DNA of 64,000 nt from Stenotrophomonas maltophilia. Lineage in GTDB: Bacteria > Pseudomonadota > Gammaproteobacteria > Xanthomonadales > Xanthomonadaceae. The position numbers were made by a program, and so were the translations under genes. The notes under the pieces are model-generated. The model ran no database searches. It saw nothing but the letters and a program-made list of their open reading frames with translations, and was not told the DNA's origin. Within the stretch, counting starts at the first letter, position 1, and every line of letters starts with the position of its first letter. The DNA lies in NCBI GenBank assembly GCA_900113425.1, contig FOZF01000003.1, positions 62,001-126,000 on the forward strand, written 5' to 3'. Shown one piece after another: positions 8,046-15,262 of this stretch.

Positions 8046-9206
8046 TCAGCAGGCTTCAGCCACCGCGGTGCGCGTCCGCCCCAGCCACGCCAGCAGCAGG
8101 CCCGATGCCGCCAGCAGGCCACCGGCCACCGGAATCGCGGCGTAGCCCAGGCCCGAGCTGATCACCGCACCGCCGAGCGCCGCACCCACGGCATTGCCGA
8201 GGTTGAACGCGCCCACGTTGATCGACGACGCCAGGCCCGGCGCCTCGGTGGCCGCTTCCATCACCCGGATCTGCAGCGGCGGTACGATGGCGAAGGTCGC
8301 CGCGCCGAACAGCAGTACACCCAGCGCCGCAGTCACGGGATTCATGAAGGCCAGCGGCAGCACGAACATCAACACGGCCAGCGCCGCCAGCAGGATCCGC
8401 GTGGCGCCATCCAGCGACCAGTCGGCCATGCGCCCGCCGATGCCATTGCCGATGGTGAAACCGATACCGATCAGCGCAAGTGACATCGCGATGAAGGCAT
8501 TGGAGGCGCCGGTCAGTTCGGTCAGCACCGGTGCCACATAGGTGTACAGGGTGAACATGGCACCGGCACCCAGCACCGTGGTGGCCATCGCCAGCAGTAC
8601 CTGCGGCTGCAGGATCGCCTTCAGTTCGCGGCGCACGTCCGGGCGCGGACCCGGCGCGGAAGCCGGCAGCGCGAGGCCCAGTGCGGTGATCGCCACCACG
8701 CCCAGCACTGCGGTGCCGGCGAAGGACAGGCGCCAGCCCAGCTGCTGGCCGACCCAGGTTGCCAGCGGCACGCCGCCGATGTTGGCGATGGTCAAGCCCA
8801 TGAACATGGTGGCCACGGCGGCGGCCTGCTTTTCCTTCGGCACCAGGCTGGCGGCGACCACGGCGCCGATGCCGAAGAAGGCACCGTGGTTGAGGCTGGT
8901 GACCAGGCGCGACAGCAGCAGCAGGCCATAGTTCGGCGCCAGTGCCGACAGCAGGTTGCCGACCACGAAGATCGACATCAGCAGCATCAGCGCGGTGCGC
9001 TTGCCGAACCGCCCCATCAGCAGCGTCATCACCGGCGCGCCCAGCATCACGCCCATGGCGTAGGCCGTGATCAGCATGCCGGCGGTGGGAATGCCAACCC
9101 CTACGCCGTCGGCGATGACCGGCAGCAGGCCCATCGGGGCGAACTCGGTGGTGCCGATGGCGAAGGCGCCGACGGCAAGCGCCAGCAATGCGGCTCTGGA
9201 CTTCAT
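8046..9206 (-). CDS. MFS transporter, AraJ/YdhP-like drug:proton antiporter family
   Basis: This 386-aa protein has about 12 hydrophobic segments. The N-terminal half carries FAIGTTEFAPMGLLPVIADG, GVGIPTAGMLITAYAMGVMLGAPVMTLLMGRFGKR and LSRLVTSLNHGAFFGIGAVVA, the pattern of the DHA1 subfamily that includes E. coli AraJ and YdhP and chloramphenicol exporters. It should export small molecules by proton exchange; the substrate cannot be read from the sequence. It is transcribed alone, flanked by hairpins on both sides. Confidence 0.88.
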   Translation of the reverse strand: MKSRAALLALAVGAFAIGTTEFAPMGLLPVIADGVGVGIPTAGMLITAYAMGVMLGAPVMTLLMGRFGKRTALMLLMSIFVVGNLLSALAPNYGLLLLSRLVTSLNHGAFFGIGAVVAASLVPKEKQAAAVATMFMGLTIANIGGVPLATWVGQQLGWRLSFAGTAVLGVVAITALGLALPASAPGPRPDVRRELKAILQPQVLLAMATTVLGAGAMFTLYTYVAPVLTELTGASNAFIAMSLALIGIGFTIGNGIGGRMADWSLDGATRILLAALAVLMFVLPLAFMNPVTAALGVLLFGAATFAIVPPLQIRVMEAATEAPGLASSINVGAFNLGNAVGAALGGAVISSGLGYAAIPVAGGLLAASGLLLAWLGRTRTAVAEAC

Positions 9207-9368
9207 GGGGGACTTCCTGGGGGGGCGGGAATCGGGAGCGCCTAGCCTGCGCGCTTTGCCGCACCGGATTAAGCCTTGCCCGGGGAAAACACTGTTGATG
9301 CGGGTTCACAAGTGAAGGCGTACGCCGGCATTGCAGGCAAAAGCCCCCGCCGGGCATGGCGTACCCCG

Positions 9369-9391
9369 GTAGCGCCGGGCCATGCCCGGCG
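9369..9391 (+). repeat. SMAG GTAG palindrome (first of a direct pair)
   Basis: GTAG is followed by arms CGCCGGGC and GCCCGGCG around CAT. It has the same sequence as the copies at 9415, 11594 (minus) and 43980. Confidence 0.8.
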
Positions 9392-9414
9392 TTGCTCGAG
9401 GCGTGGCGTACCCG

Positions 9415-9437
9415 GTAGCGCCGGGCCATGCCCGGCG
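9415..9437 (+). repeat. SMAG GTAG palindrome (second of a direct pair)
   Basis: An identical 23-bp copy to the one at 9369, in the same orientation with start points 46 bases apart. SMAG elements are known to occur both singly and in pairs. Confidence 0.8.
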
Positions 9438-9458
9438 GACGCAGTGGCCCGCAAAGCA

Positions 9459-9483
9459 GAACCCCCGGCCAGGCCGGGGGTTC
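9459..9483. terminator. terminator hairpin after the terC-like gene
   Basis: GAACCCCCGGC and GCCGGGGGTTC form an 11-bp perfect stem with a 3-base loop immediately downstream of the minus-strand TerC gene stop. Confidence 0.7.
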
Positions 9484-9489
9484 GGGGTC

Positions 9490-10239
9490 TTACCAGTCGC
9501 CGGCACCCGGCACGTGGTGGTCGCGCGCGCGACGGCGCATCAGCAGGTTCAACCATTCCACCAGCACCGAGAAGCCCATCGCGGCGTAGATGTACGGCTT
9601 GGGCACATGCACGTCGAGGCCGTCCAGGATCAGCACCGCGCCGATCAGCAGGATGAAGGCCAGCGCCAGCATCTTCACCGTCGGGTTGGCGTCGATGAAG
9701 CGCCCCAGCGGATTGGCAGCCAGCAGCATGACCAGCACCGACAGCAGGATGGCAGCGACCATCACCGGGATGTGGTCGGCAATGCCGACGGCCGTGATCA
9801 CCGAGTCCAGCGAGAACACGATGTCGATGATGGCGATCTGCAGGATGACCATGCCGAACACGCCCGATGCCTTGCTGGTCGCCGGATTCTCGTCTTCGCC
9901 ACCGGTGATCAGTTCCTTGATCTCCATGTAACCCTTGATGATCAGGAACAGGCCACCCACGATCAGCACCAGGTCGCGGATGGAGATGCCCATGCCGGCC
10001 ACGGTGAACAGGTTGGCGGACATGTGGGCCAGGTAGGCCAGCGATACCAGCAGGGCGATACGGGTGATGCAGGCCACGGCGATGCCGAGCTTGCGCGCAA
10101 AGGGACGGCGCTCCTCCGGCAGCTTGCTGACCGCGATGGAGATGAACACCAGATTGTCGATGCCGAGCACGATTTCCAGCGCGCTCAGGGTGAACAGGGT
10201 CACCCAGGCGTTGGGGTCGGCGAGGAACTCAAAGGACAT
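9490..10239 (-). CDS. TerC family integral membrane protein
   Basis: This 249-aa protein has about seven hydrophobic segments and the TerC signature: SALEIVLGIDNLVFISIAVSKLP near the N-terminus and IIDIVFSLDSVITAVGI in the middle, with the paired membrane aspartates typical of the family. TerC/Alx/MntX proteins are implicated in metal (notably manganese) export and tellurium resistance; the substrate here is not determinable. It lies 33 bases upstream (in coordinates) of the dgkA stop, and the two are co-directional, so dgkA-terC may be one transcript. There is no neighbouring ter operon. Confidence 0.9.
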   Translation of the reverse strand: MSFEFLADPNAWVTLFTLSALEIVLGIDNLVFISIAVSKLPEERRPFARKLGIAVACITRIALLVSLAYLAHMSANLFTVAGMGISIRDLVLIVGGLFLIIKGYMEIKELITGGEDENPATSKASGVFGMVILQIAIIDIVFSLDSVITAVGIADHIPVMVAAILLSVLVMLLAANPLGRFIDANPTVKMLALAFILLIGAVLILDGLDVHVPKPYIYAAMGFSVLVEWLNLLMRRRARDHHVPGAGDW

Positions 10240-10272
10240 GGAAACTCTTCAAGGCAGTGGGGGAATGGGGGT

Positions 10273-10668
10273 TCAGCCGTAGCGGCCGGCCAGTGCATGC
10301 GGGACCACGACCAGGGCCCAGCACAGCAGTACGTTCATCATCAGCACGAACACGGCGGCCGAACCCATGTCCTTGGCGCGCCCGGCCAGTTCGTGGATCT
10401 CGCTGCCGTAGCGTTCGATCACGGCCTCGATGGCGGAGTTGGCCAGCTCCATCGCCAGCACCAGCAGCATCGAGCCGATCAGCAGCGCGCGCTCCACCGG
10501 GGTCTGGCCGAGCCAGATCGCCACCGGGGTCAGCAGGACCAGCAGGTAGACCTCCAGCCGGAACGAGGACTCATGCAGCCAGGCGGCCCGCAGGCCCTGC
10601 CAGGACCAGCGCGCGGCCTGGAAGATGCGGCGCGGGCCGCGCGGCATGTGGCCGAACTGGTCAGCCAC
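10273..10668 (-). CDS. dgkA: diacylglycerol kinase (prokaryotic DgkA)
   Basis: This small integral membrane kinase phosphorylates diacylglycerol to phosphatidate with ATP, recycling lipid from oligosaccharide and lipoprotein modification. The signature LANSAIEAVIERYGSEIHELAGRAKDMGSAAV is complete, after WSWQGLRAAWLHESSFRLE. I chose the GTG at 10668 (131 aa, VADQFGHMPRG) because it aligns best with the start of E. coli DgkA; the ATG at 10647 (124 aa) is equally possible and neither has a strong Shine-Dalgarno. Three transmembrane helices fit the family. Confidence 0.93.
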   Translation of the reverse strand: MADQFGHMPRGPRRIFQAARWSWQGLRAAWLHESSFRLEVYLLVLLTPVAIWLGQTPVERALLIGSMLLVLAMELANSAIEAVIERYGSEIHELAGRAKDMGSAAVFVLMMNVLLCWALVVVPHALAGRYG

Positions 10669-10880
10669 GGGTGGAGCATCCAGCAACAGGGGCGCGGCGC
10701 AGCAACCGCTCAGACGCACGGCAGGGAATCATGGGTGCACAGGGATGGGCAGACAGTCGCCATTTTGCCACAAGGCCGCCGGCCATACTCCGCGCGGCCG
10801 GGCCGAATGGCCTGCCGGGGACAAGCGCGGGCCGCGCCCGCCTCCTATGATGGCTCCATCCTTCCTGCCTGGAGTGCACG

Positions 10881-11582
10881 ATGTCCCACCGCCGTCCCGC
10901 TCTGCTGATGCTGGGCCTGCTGACCCTTGCGCCGCTGGCGCTGGCACGCGTTCCCTCACCGTCGCCCCGCGTTCCCGAGCAGGTCTCCAACGTGGCCTGG
11001 GCCACCGACATGGCCGCCTTTGCCGCCGCCGACAAGGTCGCCCCGCCCCCTCGCGGTGGCATCGAGTTCATCGGCAGTTCGTCGTTCCGGATGTGGGACA
11101 GCCTGGCGGCCGATTTTGCCGGCCAGCCGGTGTTCAACCGTGGCTTCGGCGGCTCGGAAGTCCGGGACAGCACCTGGTATGCCGGACAGATCGTGATTCC
11201 CTACGCGCCGTGCAAGGTCTTCCTGTACGCCGGCGACAACGACCTCAACAGCGGCCGCAGCGCCGTGCAGGTGCGCGACGATGTGGTCGCCTTCGTGCAG
11301 CGCGTGCATCGCGACCTGCCCAAGACCCGCGTGGAATACGTGTCGATCAAGCCCAGCCCGTCACGGGCGCACCTGCTGCCGGCGATCAACGAGGCCAACA
11401 CGCTGGTCAAGGCGGCGCTGGCCAGGCTGCCCAACACCGGCTTCACCGACATCTACACGCCGATGCTGGGCGCCGACGGCCAGCCCGACCGCTCGCTGTT
11501 CCGTGAGGACATGCTGCACATGACGCCCGCCGGATATGCCATCTGGACCCGCGCGCTGGCACCGAAGGTGACCTGCGACTGA
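10881..11582 (+). CDS. SGNH/GDSL hydrolase family protein, secreted
   Basis: This 233-aa protein has a signal peptide (LLMLGLLTLAPLALA). Block I of the SGNH fold is FIGSSSFRMW, with the Ser in GSS; YAGDNDLNSG supplies the Gly/Asn block; and FREDMLHMTPAGY provides the Asp-x-x-His pair. It is probably a periplasmic esterase or lipase-like hydrolase; the substrate is unknown. A TATGAT -10-like box at 10846-10851 and a GGAG Shine-Dalgarno precede the ATG. It is monocistronic and divergent from dgkA. Confidence 0.85.
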   Translation: MSHRRPALLMLGLLTLAPLALARVPSPSPRVPEQVSNVAWATDMAAFAAADKVAPPPRGGIEFIGSSSFRMWDSLAADFAGQPVFNRGFGGSEVRDSTWYAGQIVIPYAPCKVFLYAGDNDLNSGRSAVQVRDDVVAFVQRVHRDLPKTRVEYVSIKPSPSRAHLLPAINEANTLVKAALARLPNTGFTDIYTPMLGADGQPDRSLFREDMLHMTPAGYAIWTRALAPKVTCD

Positions 11583-11593
11583 GGCACTGCGCA

Positions 11594-11616
11594 CGCCGGG
11601 CATGGCCCGGCGCTAC
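11594..11616 (-). repeat. SMAG GTAG palindrome
   Basis: On the minus strand this is GTAG plus the CGCCGGGC-CAT-GCCCGGCG stem. It sits 11 bases after the SGNH hydrolase stop, between convergent genes, where it can end transcription from either side. Confidence 0.8.
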
Positions 11617-11664
11617 CGCCCCGCCATTGCGCGGAATGCCCGCTTGTGATCCGGCAAAAGGCCT

Positions 11665-12936
11665 CTAGCGGAAGATCACCGTGGCTTCGGTACCCTGCCC
11701 GGGTTCGCTGGAGAGGCTGATCTTCCAGCCGAAGCGATCGCACAGCCGGCGCACGATCGACAGGCCCAGTCCGGTGCCCTGTGGACGACTGGGTTCGGCG
11801 CGGTAGAACGGCTCGAACGCGCGCGACAGGGCTTCGGCAGACATGCCGATGCCGGTGTCGCGCACCACCACCCGGTCGTCGCGCACGTGCACGTCGATGC
11901 GGCCTTCGTCGGTATAGCTGCAGGCGTTGCGTACCAGGTTGCTGACCACCACCTGCAGCACCCGCGGCGGCGCATGCAGATTCACCGGTCCGTCGCTGTG
12001 CAGGTGCACCACGACCGGGCGTGTACCCAGCAGTTCGTTGGCGTTGTCCACCTCGTGACGGACGATGTCGTTGACGTCGAACAGCTCGACCTGCGGCTCG
12101 ACATCCGCCTCGCGGGCGAGGATCAGGAAGGCGTCGATCACCGCTTCCATGTCACGCCCGGCACGCTGGATGCGCTGCAGGCTGCGGCGCAGGCGCGGTT
12201 GCAGGGAATCTTCCCCCAGCGCCATGTCGCTGGCCACGCGGATCACCGTCAAGGGCGTGCGCAGTTCATGGCTGGCATCGCGGGTGAAGTTGCGTTCGCG
12301 GGCGACATGCGCGCTGACCCGGTTGGCCAGCGAATGCAGGGCCGCGGCGAGCTGCCGGGTCTCGCCCTGCATGTCCGCCGGCAGTTTGTTCGGTTCCAGA
12401 TCGGCCGCCTCGGGGTGGCTGGGGTCCCAGCGCGACACGCGCCGCGCCAGCCAGTTCACCGGCGATACCAGGCGCTTGGACGCGCGATAGGTGATCCAGC
12501 TGGCGCCATACACCGCCAGCAGGGTCAGCAGCACCGGCACGATGCCGAACCAGAACGCCAGCATTTCCGCGCGTGAGCGCAGGAATACCAGATACAGGCG
12601 GCCGGCCGGCCGCACATCGACCAGGACCAGCTGGTCATCCGCCGGCAGTTCGTGGAAACCGGGCTCCAGGTCGCGCAGGTTGGCCGGCAGCGACAACGCG
12701 GACTGGCCGCTTTCCAGCAGGTAGCCGCGGATGTTCTGTGTATTGGGGGGTGGCTGTGCCGGGGATGCGTCGTGCAGCGTCCAGTAATACGCCGCTTCCT
12801 CGCGCAACGCTGCACCGACCAGGCTGTGCTTGATGACCAGCGACACCAGCCATGCGCCCAGCAGGATGCCCAGGCTGGCCAGCACTGCCTGCAGGATGAA
12901 GGCGATACGGATCTTGCGCGGCAGGCCGTGCGGCAT
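11665..12936 (-). CDS. sensor histidine kinase
   Basis: This 423-aa inner-membrane kinase has a transmembrane helix at about residues 10-30, a periplasmic domain of roughly 110 residues, and a second helix near 130-150. A HAMP-like region is followed by the H-box ASHELRTPL with phospho-acceptor His223. The ATPase domain has N-box VSNLVRNACSYT, G1 VVRDTGIGM, F-box FEPFYRAEP and G2 GTGLGLSIV. It pairs with the response regulator just upstream on the same strand; a 156-bp gap with a hairpin separates them. The signal is unknown. Confidence 0.93.
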   Translation of the reverse strand: MPHGLPRKIRIAFILQAVLASLGILLGAWLVSLVIKHSLVGAALREEAAYYWTLHDASPAQPPPNTQNIRGYLLESGQSALSLPANLRDLEPGFHELPADDQLVLVDVRPAGRLYLVFLRSRAEMLAFWFGIVPVLLTLLAVYGASWITYRASKRLVSPVNWLARRVSRWDPSHPEAADLEPNKLPADMQGETRQLAAALHSLANRVSAHVARERNFTRDASHELRTPLTVIRVASDMALGEDSLQPRLRRSLQRIQRAGRDMEAVIDAFLILAREADVEPQVELFDVNDIVRHEVDNANELLGTRPVVVHLHSDGPVNLHAPPRVLQVVVSNLVRNACSYTDEGRIDVHVRDDRVVVRDTGIGMSAEALSRAFEPFYRAEPSRPQGTGLGLSIVRRLCDRFGWKISLSSEPGQGTEATVIFR

Positions 12937-13000
12937 TGCGGGGTCTCGGTCAGAGCGCTGCGATTATAGGCAGCGCACCGCGCCGTGGTCGTGCAGGGAC

Positions 13001-13030
13001 GATGACCGCCGACACTGCCGGTCGGTCATC
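13001..13030. other. inverted repeat between response regulator and kinase genes
   Basis: GATGACCG and CGGTCATC arms surround a 14-base centre in the 156-bp spacer between the two genes. It could reduce kinase expression relative to the regulator, or be an operator. Confidence 0.4.
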
Positions 13031-13092
13031 CCCTGCCCTGTTGCCCGTCCGCTACCGCACCGGGCCTGCAGTTGCACCGGCACGGTCCCTGC

Positions 13093-13806
13093 TCAGGCCA
13101 TCGGCTGGGCAATGTCGGCAATGCGATAGCCGGCGCTCTGCACGGTATGCAGCAGCGGGCGATCGAACGGCTTGTCGATGATCTTGCGCAGGTTGTACAG
13201 GTGGCTGCGCAGGGTGTCCGAATCCGGCAACCCGTTGCCCCAGATCTCGCGCTCGATCTCCTGCCGGGTGACCACCCGCGGCGATTCGCGCATCAAGATC
13301 GTCAACAGGCGCAGGCCGATCGGCGACAGCTGCAGTTCGGTACCGGCGCGGGTGGCCCGCATGCTGACCGGATCGAGCACCAAGTCGGCGACCTTGAGTA
13401 CTTCCGAACCCACCTGGCGGCGTTCGCGGCGGATCAGCGCGCGCAGGCGTGCTTCCAGTTCCTGGATCGCGAACGGCTTGGTCAGGTAGTCATCGGCACC
13501 GAAACCCAGGCCGGTGAGCTTGTCGTCCAGCGTATCGCGTGCGGTCAGCATCAGCACCGGCGTCGATTTGCGCGCGTCGTTGCGCAGCCGCCGGCAGACT
13601 TCGATGCCATCCAGCCGCGGCAGCATCAGGTCCAGCACCACCACGTCATAGCTGTTCTCCGCCGCAAGCCGGTAGCCGTCCAGGCCATCCTGTGCATAGT
13701 CGACTTCGAAGCCACGACCTTCCAGGTATTCGCCGATCATCTCGGAGATGTTGCGGTTGTCTTCGACCACCAGCACCAAGCCGGAAGTCTCCTTCGTCTG
13801 ACGCAT
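13093..13806 (-). CDS. OmpR/PhoB-family response regulator
   Basis: This 237-aa protein has a receiver domain (residues 10-125) with acidic pair E15/D16, phospho-acceptor D59 in VVVLDLMLP, and TKPFA containing the conserved Lys. A winged-helix DNA-binding domain follows (about 135-235), with ELQLSPIGLRLLTILM, SDTLRSHLYNLRKII and VQSAGYRI. The ATG at 13806 has AGAGGGAA upstream; a longer frame starting at 13839 lacks support. It is the partner of the histidine kinase at 11665-12936. I do not recognise a specific named system. Confidence 0.94.
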   Translation of the reverse strand: MRQTKETSGLVLVVEDNRNISEMIGEYLEGRGFEVDYAQDGLDGYRLAAENSYDVVVLDLMLPRLDGIEVCRRLRNDARKSTPVLMLTARDTLDDKLTGLGFGADDYLTKPFAIQELEARLRALIRRERRQVGSEVLKVADLVLDPVSMRATRAGTELQLSPIGLRLLTILMRESPRVVTRQEIEREIWGNGLPDSDTLRSHLYNLRKIIDKPFDRPLLHTVQSAGYRIADIAQPMA

Positions 13807-13894
13807 GTGATTCCCTCTAACTTCAGCTTTGTGAAACATGCCGGATCGACGGTGGAGGCAATGTGAAGTTCCGTCAAGAGGTCCGATCCGCTGC

Positions 13895-14539
13895 TCAGAG
13901 CAGCGGCTTGAGCAGGGGCCAGACGTTGTCCAGCACCTTCGGCTGGGCCTGGGCGGTGGGGTGCAGACCGTCGGCCTGCATCATCCCCGGCTGCAGGGCC
14001 ACCCCCTCCAGCAGGAACGGCAGCAGCGGCACAGCGTAGCGGTCGGCCAGCGCGCGGTAGGCGGCCGCCAGCCGCTGGCGGTACGCCGGGCCGTAATTTG
14101 GGGGCACATCGATGCCCAGCAGCAGCACCTTGGCACCCGCCTTCTGGCTGGCCTGTACCATCTTTTCCAGATTGCCCTGCACCTGCACCGGGGTCAGCCC
14201 ACGCAGGGCGTCGTTGCCCCCCAGGGCGATCACCACCACGTCCGGCTTCTCCTTCGCCAGCAGGCCCGGCAGCCGGGTCAGGGCGCCGGCGGTGGTCTCG
14301 CCGCTCATGCTGGCGTTGACGATCCGCGCCGGCGTTTTCGACTGCTGCCTGACCCGCTGCTGCAGCAGGCTGACCCAGCCGGCATCGGCAGGGATATTGT
14401 GGGCAGCACTGAGGCTGTCGCCGAGCACCAGGACGGTGCCGGCCGGACCTTTGGCACAGGCCAGCCCGGGCAACAGCAGGAACCCTAGCAACAGCACCAT
14501 CATCATGCCGGCTCGCCGGCTCCATCCCGTCTTGCGCAT
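13895..14539 (-). CDS. tesA: arylesterase / TesA-like lysophospholipase L1-type SGNH hydrolase
   Basis: This 214-aa secreted SGNH hydrolase has a signal peptide (MVLLLGFLLLPGLACA). Block I VLVLGDSLSAAHNI contains the nucleophile Ser, MSGETTAGA the block II Gly, ALGGNDALRGL the block III Asn, and MQADGLHPTA the Asp/His pair. E. coli TesA acts as thioesterase I, protease I and lysophospholipase L1 in the periplasm. The ATG at 14539 has AGGAG upstream. As in E. coli, the gene is divergent from an ABC transporter pair (ybbA/ybbP type), with only about 12 bases between the probable start codons. Confidence 0.93.
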   Translation of the reverse strand: MRKTGWSRRAGMMMVLLLGFLLLPGLACAKGPAGTVLVLGDSLSAAHNIPADAGWVSLLQQRVRQQSKTPARIVNASMSGETTAGALTRLPGLLAKEKPDVVVIALGGNDALRGLTPVQVQGNLEKMVQASQKAGAKVLLLGIDVPPNYGPAYRQRLAAAYRALADRYAVPLLPFLLEGVALQPGMMQADGLHPTAQAQPKVLDNVWPLLKPLL

Positions 14540-14551
14540 TGGAGTCTCCTC

Positions 14552-15262
14552 ATCGACAGCCTGTCCCCCCGCAGCGCGCCCGTCGCCATCGCCGTCGACC
14601 AGGTCGGCAAATCCGTGCATGGCCCGGAGGGTGAAGTCCACATACTGGACAACATCACTTTGACGGTCCATGAAGGCACCAGCGTGGCCATCGTCGGCGC
14701 CTCCGGTTCCGGCAAGACCACCCTGCTCGGCCTGCTGGCCGGGCTGGACCTGCCCAGCCGCGGCCGCATCGCTCTGGCCGGGCACGACCTGTCCAGCCTG
14801 GACGAGGAAGCCCGCGCGCAGCTGCGCGCGCGCGAGGTCGGGTTTGTCTTCCAGAGCTTCCATCTGCTGCCGGCGCTGACCGCCGCAGAGAACGTCGCCC
14901 TGCCACTGGAGCTGGGCGGGCGCGAGGATCGCGCGCGGGTGGACGCAGTGCTGGACCAGGTCGGGCTGGCCCATCGCGCCCGCCATTATCCGCGCCAGCT
15001 GTCCGGCGGCGAACAGCAGCGCGTGGCATTGGCGCGTGCCTTCGTCACCCGGCCGCGCATCCTGTTCGCCGACGAGCCGACCGGCTCGCTGGACCAGAGC
15101 ACCGGCCAGCACATCAGCGACCTGCTGTTCGAGCTCAACGCCGGCAGCGGCACCACGCTGGTGCTGGTCACCCATGATCTGCGCCTGGCCCAGCGCTGCC
15201 AGCACATCCACCGCATCGACAACGGCCGCCTGCAGGCGGTCGCGCACGAGGCCCACGCATGA
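14552..15262 (+). CDS. ABC transporter ATP-binding protein, YbbA/LolD-like (non-canonical start likely)
   Basis: This ATPase has Walker A GASGSGKTT, the ABC signature LSGGEQQRVALARA, Walker B ILFADEPTGSLD and switch His (VTHD). The first canonical start, GTG at 14615, would remove the first strand of the domain (PVAIAVDQVGKSV), which the family keeps. The only in-frame upstream candidates are ATC at 14552, seven bases after a GGAG, and CTG at 14561; I chose ATC on the Shine-Dalgarno spacing, giving 236 aa. The stop overlaps the permease ATG (ATGA). It should power the permease encoded next, in a MacB/FtsX-type complex. Confidence 0.85.
   Translation: MDSLSPRSAPVAIAVDQVGKSVHGPEGEVHILDNITLTVHEGTSVAIVGASGSGKTTLLGLLAGLDLPSRGRIALAGHDLSSLDEEARAQLRAREVGFVFQSFHLLPALTAAENVALPLELGGREDRARVDAVLDQVGLAHRARHYPRQLSGGEQQRVALARAFVTRPRILFADEPTGSLDQSTGQHISDLLFELNAGSGTTLVLVTHDLRLAQRCQHIHRIDNGRLQAVAHEAHA

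Noticed and set aside
7671..8122. Small ORFs in the lemA-MFS spacer
   Set aside because: They are made of inverted-repeat and SMAG sequence on both strands, with Ala/Pro/Arg-rich translations and no ribosome sites.
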